From Planctomycetota bacterium (GTDB lineage: Bacteria; Planctomycetota; Phycisphaerae; UBA1845): a stretch of 58,217 bases of DNA. How positions within the stretch are numbered: the stretch's first letter is position 1; each line of letters starts with the position of its first letter. Positions 52,307-58,217 of this stretch are shown one piece after another. The DNA lies in the NCBI GenBank assembly GCA_016200265.1, contig JACQFE010000052.1, forward strand, positions 1-58,217, given 5' to 3'. The notes beneath the pieces are model-generated. The model was given only the letters and a program-made list of their open reading frames with translations, searched no databases and had not been told where the DNA came from. The translations under genes and the position numbers were made by a program.

Positions 52307-54373
52307 CTATTTGCCAAGTCCGTCCTGTGGTCCATTTTTTCGCCGCCTTGTAAGCGGACCCCGAACGCGCACCGGCAGGATCACCATCGTGATTCCATCG
52401 AGCTGTAATCGCTTTTGAATGGCGAACGCAGTATGATTGTGCAATAGGTGGTGGTACCACTTGTCCAGTTGGAAGATGACCTGGCCGGCGAAGAACACAG
52501 TCTTGTGAAACTCGTTGCGCACTTCCAGGCAGAGACGTTCGGCCTCCGCGACGGCGTCGGTGGCGATGGCCCACCGATACGTCGCGGGAACGCCGAGCCG
52601 ACGTGAAAGCTCCACGTATTTTTCGAGATTTTCGCGCGTGGAGGCCTTGAGCGCTTTCATCTCCTGTTCGCCCTTGAATTGACCTGAGTCGGTCACGCCC
52701 ACGCCGATGAACACCAAATTGCGGAAGTGCCCCGGGAAGGCTCGAAAAATATTGAGCACGGTGTGGATGCCGAGGCCTCCGTAGGAGGCGACGAGGACGG
52801 CCGCGGTCGGCTTCGTGGGATCGACATCCAGCGGAACGTCGCTGTCCGTCGCCGGCATCTTGTCGAGAACCAGGTCAAGCTCCTTGAGATATCCGGACAC
52901 ATTCGAATAGTGGTGCTTAATAAGGGCACATAGCCCTACCAGACTGCCGGTGACGACGAGGGTGACCCAGCCACCCTGGCCGAACTTCTCCACTACCGTC
53001 ACACAAAGGATCGTCGCGCACATGACCAATCCAACCACGTGAATCGAAATCTTCCTCATCCATAGCGGATTTTCGCGGCGCATACCGATCCACATCTTGC
53101 ACATCGACGTCTCGGTCATTGAGAACGTCAGAAAGACGTTGATGCTATACATGACCACGAGGTGATGCGTGTCGCCTCGCGTGTAAACGAGCGCCGCAAG
53201 CGACGTCGCGCCCATCACGAGCACGCCATTTTGTGTCGTGAGGCGCTCCGACAGGGCCGAGAATCGCCGCGGAATCCACGAATCGACGGCCATGTTCGCC
53301 AGCACGCGCGGACCGTCAATGAAACCCGTTTGCGCCGCGACGAAGAGCAACGCCCCTTCGGCGAGAAGAGTTAAGACAACCCATACGTTCTTGAGCGGGA
53401 CGCCGGCAAAAAAACGATCGATGAGCACGGCGTTCATCGTCTGGCCTTCCATAGGTTCGACGTTCAGCAATAGGTAGCAGAGGAGCAATCCGGATGCCGT
53501 AAAAGCGAGCGAAACGGCCATATAAAACATCGTTCGCTTGCCGTTCTCAACTCTTGGCTCGCGGAGGATGGGTAAACCATTGGAGACTGCCTCAATTCCG
53601 GTGTACGTACCGCCGCCCATGGAATAGGCATGTAGAAAGAGCAGGATCATTCCACCCCAACCCAGGGCCTGGTATCCGTTGTGAAATCCCGTGCTCAAGG
53701 TCTTGCCGACGCGAGGCAGATCGCCCGCGTGGATCACGATCGATGCCACAATGACGATCAAGTGAGTCACAACAAACAGCAGGAATACAGGTAGCAGGAC
53801 AAGGATCGACTCGCGGACGCCGCGCAGGTTCAAGGTGATGAGCAAGAGAATGGCCAGGATTTCGACTGGCAATTTCCAGTGGGCGAGATGTGGTGGAACC
53901 AAGCTGAATACCGCGTCGCCCGCCGCCGCAAGAGATACCGTAATCGTCAGAATATAGTCAACGAGTAGCGCGCTGCCGGAAACGACACCCGCCTTTGGAC
54001 CAAGCAACTTCGTGGCCACGACATATCCGCCGCCGCCATGCGGAAATTGCTCGATCACCCGGCTGTAGGCGATGGCAATGACGAAGACGGTAATGGCCAT
54101 CGCCACGGCAAGACCGATGGCAAGAAAGGTGTGTTCGCCCAGCGTGCGAAACGCCTCTTCAGGGCCGTAGGCGGACGACGAAAGTCCGTCGGCGCCCATT
54201 CCGACCCAGGCGAGAAATGGAACGAGTGACAGGTGGTGGAATACGGAGCGATCGGCCAGATCACGCGGCTTGCCGACGACAAGATGCTTGATCCTTCGAA
54301 CGAAGGAGGGATTTTCGCCCACTGAATCGTCCGATTTTTCGGGCAGGCCGCCTTTGCCTGAATCAGTTTTCAT
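52307..54373 (-). CDS. APC-superfamily transporter, KimA-like potassium or amino-acid permease
   Basis: 688 residues. About twelve helices (for example HTFLAIGLAVAMAITVFVIA, GVVSGSALLVDYILTITVSL, VEILAILLLITLNLRG, LLPVFLLFVVTHLIVIVASI, GWGGMILLFLHAYSMGGG). Motif WVGMGADGLSSSAYGPEEAF and GGGTYTGIEAVSNG match the KimA (YdaO) subgroup, and a soluble C-terminal domain of about 180 residues (AAVLVASYGGLGIHTVLNIF) follows. KimA imports potassium and is shut by c-di-AMP. No c-di-AMP riboswitch was recognised upstream. It lies behind the SYLF gene and may be cotranscribed. Confidence 0.8.
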   Translation of the reverse strand: MKTDSGKGGLPEKSDDSVGENPSFVRRIKHLVVGKPRDLADRSVFHHLSLVPFLAWVGMGADGLSSSAYGPEEAFRTLGEHTFLAIGLAVAMAITVFVIAIAYSRVIEQFPHGGGGYVVATKLLGPKAGVVSGSALLVDYILTITVSLAAAGDAVFSLVPPHLAHWKLPVEILAILLLITLNLRGVRESILVLLPVFLLFVVTHLIVIVASIVIHAGDLPRVGKTLSTGFHNGYQALGWGGMILLFLHAYSMGGGTYTGIEAVSNGLPILREPRVENGKRTMFYMAVSLAFTASGLLLCYLLLNVEPMEGQTMNAVLIDRFFAGVPLKNVWVVLTLLAEGALLFVAAQTGFIDGPRVLANMAVDSWIPRRFSALSERLTTQNGVLVMGATSLAALVYTRGDTHHLVVMYSINVFLTFSMTETSMCKMWIGMRRENPLWMRKISIHVVGLVMCATILCVTVVEKFGQGGWVTLVVTGSLVGLCALIKHHYSNVSGYLKELDLVLDKMPATDSDVPLDVDPTKPTAAVLVASYGGLGIHTVLNIFRAFPGHFRNLVFIGVGVTDSGQFKGEQEMKALKASTRENLEKYVELSRRLGVPATYRWAIATDAVAEAERLCLEVRNEFHKTVFFAGQVIFQLDKWYHHLLHNHTAFAIQKRLQLDGITMVILPVRVRGPLTRRRKNGPQDGLGK

Positions 54374-54746
54374 TGTTGATCGATGTGTTCAAGCGGAACT
54401 CGCCGGGAGCAAGGCTTGATCGCCCAGAAAACCCTTCGATCCGCCTTTTCGCATTGAACACGAACGCACCAATACTCTATCGATTTGCGCGTCGAATGCA
54501 AAACGCAACCGGGAAACCCACCGGCCATTTCTCGAACCTGTAAGAACGAATGAGCTCCGGCTTAAATCGGCGCGAGCAGGCAGCCTGACGAATGACGTGC
54601 AATCTTCGTCGTGGAGTCGTCCTGTCACTTGACCATTGAACACATGACAAAAAAGGGCCGCGTATGACATTTCTGCCACACGCGGCCCAAACTTACTTCT
54701 TACTTCCCGAGAAGGGCTTTCACCCTTCCGGATTCAGGCTCCCGAA
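54374..54746. other. intergenic region with terminator
   Basis: About 370 bases between two minus-strand genes. It holds the terminator at 54649-54688. A 96-residue minus-strand frame (54389-54679) spans the terminator and is rejected as a gene. Confidence 0.6.
54649..54688 (-). terminator. Rho-independent terminator of the dockerin-protein gene
   Basis: On the minus strand GGGCCGCGT (54688-54680) and ACGCGGCCC (54663-54655) form a 9-bp stem with a 16-base loop, followed by six T residues (54654-54649). It lies 58 bases past the stop of the large secreted-protein gene. Confidence 0.85.
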
Positions 54747-57700
54747 TTAGCGGGTGCCCGAACGGCCATTGTTGACCTTCGTGCCCGCACGAGCGCCCTG
54801 CATGAAGAGCGTCATGTCGTCCACGTTGAGGACACCGTCGCCGTTGAGATCGGCAACCGCGAGGTCGCCCATACCCATCTGACGGAGCTCATTGACCGTG
54901 ATCGAAGTACGGCCCTGGATGTCAGCCGGCAGGAACGCCGCGCCGCAGCAGGACTTCGAGGACACGAGGAAGTTGTTCTGAACATAGGCAACGTCCTCAA
55001 GACCAACCGTACCGTCGCCGTTGATATCGGCATGCGGACCAGCGGTGCCGCACGGCGTGTTGGGATCCATGTTCTGACCGTACTGCGAAACCAGAATACC
55101 CCAGTCGATGATGTCGATGGTGTACTCTTGCGAGCCGACCGGATCACCCGGCTGCTTGCGATAACCGTCGAGGTTACCACCGATCAGCCAGTTGCCGCCG
55201 AACGCCGGATCGCCGGAGAAGTGGGCGTGCAGAACGCCGTCCACGCAGTCCGACGGATTAATGCGGTAGCAGCTACGCAGCGTGTGGAGTTGATCCCATG
55301 CGGTGATGCAATCCCACTGACCCGCGCCACCGAGCTTGATCTTGCCGGTGAACTTGCCAATGAACTCAAACAGACCGCCGAAGGTTACGTCTTCTTCGAA
55401 GTACGTCGGCGCCTGCACGGAGCTGGTGTACAGCGAGAACTTGATGCAGCGGGTCAAACCATCCGCCACCTTCGTGCCCTGGCTGTTCGGACCCAGACCG
55501 ATTTCGACGTCGAGACTGGTTTCGTCGTTGACGTCAACCGTCCAGCAACCGATGGGACGACCGTCCGAGCCCATTTGGCAATCCGTACCCGGCTCGCACC
55601 CTGCGCGCTTGCCGCAGTAATTACTGACCGCGTAGCAGCAGAAGTTGCTCACGCCGATCGGGAATTCGCCGCCGGTTTGGACAACGCCGTTGCTCCACTG
55701 CAGACCACTCTCATGCTCGCCACGGCAGAACAATGTCGCCGTGCCGCAGGAGTCGGTGACCGAAGGTGCGGTCCAGTGCTCAACCGCTGTGTTGTGATCG
55801 CAGTCCACGTTCGTCTTGATGTTGTTCGGAACCGTGATCGCCAGCTTGTTGTTCGCACGGATCGCGCCGCTGCACGTTCCGCCTGGGCATTCCGTGTTGA
55901 ACGAAACCTTCTGGCCGAAGTTGTCGACCAGATAGCTGTTCTGCGGGTTGATGCTGTTCCAGCAGAGGTTGCACGAGTTGCAATTACCAATCTTGTCGAA
56001 GCTGAACGCGAGAAGATCGAAGTTACCGCCGGTTTGGCCCGTTGCGCCGAAATTGATTGACACGGCGATAAAGATCGTGCCCGCGGCTTCATCGACGACC
56101 GGACCGAAGACCGTTCGGTCGAACGGCGACACGCCGGTGATGTCGTTGAACGAGAGGCAGGTCGGATCATAGGTGATGCGAACCTGTCCGCCGGTGACCG
56201 TTCCGGTCATCTGGCCGACATGAGCCGTACCCGTGATCTTGCCTGAATCGTAGCAATTCGCCTCTTCCTTCGGGCTCGGATCGAGATCGAAGGTCAGACA
56301 TGGAGTCAAAACGCAGTTCGGATCCGCAACGCCGGTGCAAGCTCCGTTGCCATCGCAGGAGTCCGCAGCCGTGTTCGGCGTACCGGTGCAAGGATTGCCG
56401 TCATCGCAGGATGAGCCGGCAGGATTGTTGCTGCAAACCGCTGAACCGTGGTTCGGAGCGATCGTGCAACCGGCCGTCTGGCACTGATTGCAACCACCCG
56501 GAGTGGTTACGGTGCCGGTGTTGGAATCGCAGCACTGTGTACCCTGGTTCCAGCCCGCCTTGGGATTGTGATCGCAATGCAGGGTGGCGTTGCAAGTCGA
56601 AGTGATGCAAGCATCCGCCGGAGCTTCACGAGCTTCGCACTCCGCGTTTCCAGCAGCGCCTGGACCGGACGGGCATTCCGCACAACCATCGGTCGTCGGT
56701 GGATTCAAGCAATGTCCGCCAGCCGTATACTGCTGTGCACTGCCGCCTGCGGCGACGCACTCACCCAAAGTCAGACCGTCGATGCACTGTGAGGCCGTGC
56801 AGCAGGAACCGATCTGACAAGTTAACTGACCGGCCACATAAGCCGCTACGAGAATGTTGTTCGCCGGCTGGTCCTGGTCCTGGGCGAACGTCTCGTCGAT
56901 CTTGTGACCGATCGTATAGGTTCCCTTGCAGCAGGCCGGAACCGGAAGCACAAGGGTTCCAGTGTAGAACTTACCGCCGGAGTCAAAAATTTCCGTTCCG
57001 GGGTTCACGGTGCCTGCGAAGTTCGGACCCGTGGGACTGATGATCGCCGCCACCGGGGTTTGGTCACTGGGAGCATTGGCGGCGAAAACCCAGTCCGCGC
57101 GCGTCGTGCTTTGCCAGCCCCAATCGCATTCGAGGGCGACCGTTCCGCCGCACTTCGTGCCCGATTCGCCCATGAGCGCCGGGCACGGATCAGCGCAGGT
57201 GCTGCCCGGGCAGTTACCGTTCGTCGTGCACGGGAGGCCCACGTTTGCCCCGCCGGCGCAAGTCTTCTGGCAAGCAAAGGTCGCCGCCGGATAGGCCAGA
57301 TCACAGCCCGCGTTCGCCGGAGCAGCGTTGGCGCCCATGAAGCCCGTGGCGTCAATCTTGTCCTGGAATGAACGGAGCAGCGGATCGCCCGTTCCGCCCG
57401 GATCCCAGCCTTCAAGCTGCGTGATCCATGCCGAGTTAAAGCCGCCACCCGAAACCGTCAGCACCTGGCCGACGACGGTGGCACCCGCCGGATACGCACC
57501 AGTGGACGTACCGCCGAGGGCAGCGCGGGGCGTAAAATAGAATTTCAACGTCTGCCCTAACGGGACGCCAGCCACGACCGAGTTCAAGTGGGCCGGATCA
57601 CCTGTCACAAGGCGTGTCGCATCCGACGCCGCCTTACCTTTTGTTCGGCTCGCCACATCGTCGGTCACGCGCGGTCCGCCCTGCACGCCGACGCTACACG

Positions 57701-57767
57701 CCAGCGCACCAACCACGACGACGCCCAATACCGGACGCCATCCACCAAACCGGATACCTGCCTTCAT
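54747..57767 (-). CDS. large secreted protein with cohesin-like and dockerin-like domains
   Basis: 1006 residues from ATG 57767 (GGAGG eight bases upstream). Signal peptide VLGVVVVGALACSVGVQ. The first half has Cys-rich segments with repeated C-pairs (CAGGANVGLPCTTNGNC, CPGSTCADPCPAL, TGACTG-like CDGNGACTG). The centre resembles a cohesin-type beta sandwich (CLTFDLDPSPKEEANC, VGQMTGTVTGGQVRITYDP, GTIFIAVSINFGATG). The C-terminus has dockerin-type I repeats: ADINGDGTVGLEDVAYVQNN and ADLNGDGVLNVDDMTLFMQG, calcium loops that could bind a cohesin. It probably attaches to the cell surface or a matrix. A clean terminator follows. Confidence 0.8.
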   Translation of the reverse strand: MKAGIRFGGWRPVLGVVVVGALACSVGVQGGPRVTDDVASRTKGKAASDATRLVTGDPAHLNSVVAGVPLGQTLKFYFTPRAALGGTSTGAYPAGATVVGQVLTVSGGGFNSAWITQLEGWDPGGTGDPLLRSFQDKIDATGFMGANAAPANAGCDLAYPAATFACQKTCAGGANVGLPCTTNGNCPGSTCADPCPALMGESGTKCGGTVALECDWGWQSTTRADWVFAANAPSDQTPVAAIISPTGPNFAGTVNPGTEIFDSGGKFYTGTLVLPVPACCKGTYTIGHKIDETFAQDQDQPANNILVAAYVAGQLTCQIGSCCTASQCIDGLTLGECVAAGGSAQQYTAGGHCLNPPTTDGCAECPSGPGAAGNAECEAREAPADACITSTCNATLHCDHNPKAGWNQGTQCCDSNTGTVTTPGGCNQCQTAGCTIAPNHGSAVCSNNPAGSSCDDGNPCTGTPNTAADSCDGNGACTGVADPNCVLTPCLTFDLDPSPKEEANCYDSGKITGTAHVGQMTGTVTGGQVRITYDPTCLSFNDITGVSPFDRTVFGPVVDEAAGTIFIAVSINFGATGQTGGNFDLLAFSFDKIGNCNSCNLCWNSINPQNSYLVDNFGQKVSFNTECPGGTCSGAIRANNKLAITVPNNIKTNVDCDHNTAVEHWTAPSVTDSCGTATLFCRGEHESGLQWSNGVVQTGGEFPIGVSNFCCYAVSNYCGKRAGCEPGTDCQMGSDGRPIGCWTVDVNDETSLDVEIGLGPNSQGTKVADGLTRCIKFSLYTSSVQAPTYFEEDVTFGGLFEFIGKFTGKIKLGGAGQWDCITAWDQLHTLRSCYRINPSDCVDGVLHAHFSGDPAFGGNWLIGGNLDGYRKQPGDPVGSQEYTIDIIDWGILVSQYGQNMDPNTPCGTAGPHADINGDGTVGLEDVAYVQNNFLVSSKSCCGAAFLPADIQGRTSITVNELRQMGMGDLAVADLNGDGVLNVDDMTLFMQGARAGTKVNNGRSGTR

Positions 57768-58074
57768 TTTCCGTACCTCCAAAAGGGGAAACGATCCCAT
57801 GTCCCATTTCCGACAATTAGTTCTTGAATCCATTCAACCAACACCTGTTTCCAAGATCCCTCCGAGCAACTCTGAAACCATATCTTCCTCAGCCGGCACG
57901 CTTCTCGCATCATCCACGCACCGAACACCAACCCTATTCGCTCCTCCGCTCTACCCGGGCGACCCTGATTCGCCCTTCCTTCTCTTTTTTGTCCCCAATA
58001 CGTTTCAAAAATTCGCGGGGTAAGAGGCGGACCGAATGAACCGGCCCGCCTCTCCCCGAATTCTCCGCATTAAA
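57768..58074. other. intergenic region with hairpin terminator
   Basis: About 300 bases before the large dockerin-protein gene. No gene was found; plus-strand frames here are short. The segment should contain that gene's promoter. It ends with the hairpin at 58024-58052. Confidence 0.6.
58024..58052 (-). terminator. probable terminator of the partial dockerin-like gene
   Basis: GAGGCGGACCG (58024-58034) pairs with CGGCCCGCCTC (58042-58052) except for one G-U position, with a 7-base loop. It lies 22 bases beyond the stop at 58075. A T-run (TTTTT) appears only about 15 bases further, so it is a strong hairpin but an imperfect terminator. Confidence 0.6.
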
Positions 58075-58217
58075 TCACGGACAGCTCACCGGACCGGACG
58101 CGCCCTGGTTCGGATAGGCCAGGTTCTTGAACGCGTCAACGATTGCGGCAACGTCGTTAATCTGAGTGATGAAGTTCGGCAAACCGGCCGCTCCACCCGT
58201 CAGATCGCACCTTGGCA
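58075..58217 (-). CDS. C-terminal end of a dockerin-like secreted protein, partial
   Basis: The minus-strand frame entering from the window edge reads PRCDLTGGAAGLPNFITQIN then DVAAIVDAFKNLAYPNQGAS and ends GPVSCP with TGA at 58077-58075. This matches the common planctomycete ending RCDL....I.DV..VVDAF.G..YP..G...CP, which closes many secreted proteins with dockerin-type repeats. The N-terminus and function are outside the window. Same strand and style as the neighbour at 54747, suggesting a local cluster of surface proteins. Confidence 0.75.
   Translation of the reverse strand, partial: PRCDLTGGAAGLPNFITQINDVAAIVDAFKNLAYPNQGASGPVSCP

Noticed and set aside
54374..54640. c-di-AMP riboswitch before the KimA-like gene
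   Set aside because: The region does not show the conserved blocks of the ydaO motif as I know them.
54389..54679. 96-codon minus-strand frame
   Set aside because: Runs through a clear Rho-independent terminator and has no motif or ribosome site.
1..58217. tRNA, rRNA genes or CRISPR arrays
   Set aside because: No cloverleaf with T-loop consensus, no rRNA-like conserved block, and no regular direct repeats with equal spacers were noticed. A scan with tRNAscan-SE and a CRISPR finder would settle this.

Overview
The window reads as chromosomal DNA from a member of the Planctomycetota (inferred, not proven). Pointers are secreted proteins with dockerin-like calcium loops and DCNxNGxPDxC repeats, IPTL/PEP-CTERM-like C-terminal anchors, stacked SPFH proteins, a Minf_1886-family protein, paired bactofilins, many lipoproteins and numerous short hairpin repeats between genes. 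No tRNA, rRNA or CRISPR array was recognised.

Layout. 1-4444 is a decayed island on the minus strand: an IS5-like remnant cuts an M23-like gene, and a tail-fibre-like gene (NVGIGT repeats, coiled-coil end) is split by a complete 1.9 kb IS1595-family element. That element has matching inverted ends and an 8-bp target duplication, and removing it restores the reading frame exactly. 4622-9892 holds threonine synthase and a large secreted trypsin-like protease whose front third has been duplicated in tandem. 9985-13078 carries thioredoxin, a PSP1-domain protein, a Minf_1886 protein and a small lipoprotein. 13079-13759 is a gene-free stretch with a MITE-like element. 13760-22342 holds a radical SAM enzyme, a minus-strand run (YncE-like propeller, two lipoproteins, a geranylgeranyl-reductase-like flavoprotein), an orphan MalK-type ATPase, two bactofilins followed by a LipM-like enzyme, and PdxJ.

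The most system-like part is 22454-33066: an ABC-2-type permease facing a tightly packed operon of three SPFH (HflK/HflC-like) membrane proteins, an ABC ATPase, a second related permease with a large extracytoplasmic insert, and a membrane-anchored helical-repeat protein. The last genes overlap by 1 to 4 bases. I infer an ABC membrane complex working inside an SPFH ring or microdomain.

33197-46935 has a PilZ-like-sized unknown protein, an FHA-GAF-histidine kinase with a clear promoter, a Nudix hydrolase, an M14-type peptidase, PurF, an ECF sigma factor with a membrane partner carrying a dockerin-like loop, an S41 C-terminal processing protease, an acyl-CoA carboxylase beta subunit and unknown or secreted proteins. 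46936-47558 is gene-free and holds two parS-like palindromes. 47559-58217 has gamma-glutamyltransferase, SelB, a SYLF-domain lipoprotein, a KimA-like APC transporter, a roughly 1000-residue dockerin-bearing secreted protein with a clean terminator, and the end of another dockerin-like protein running off the window.
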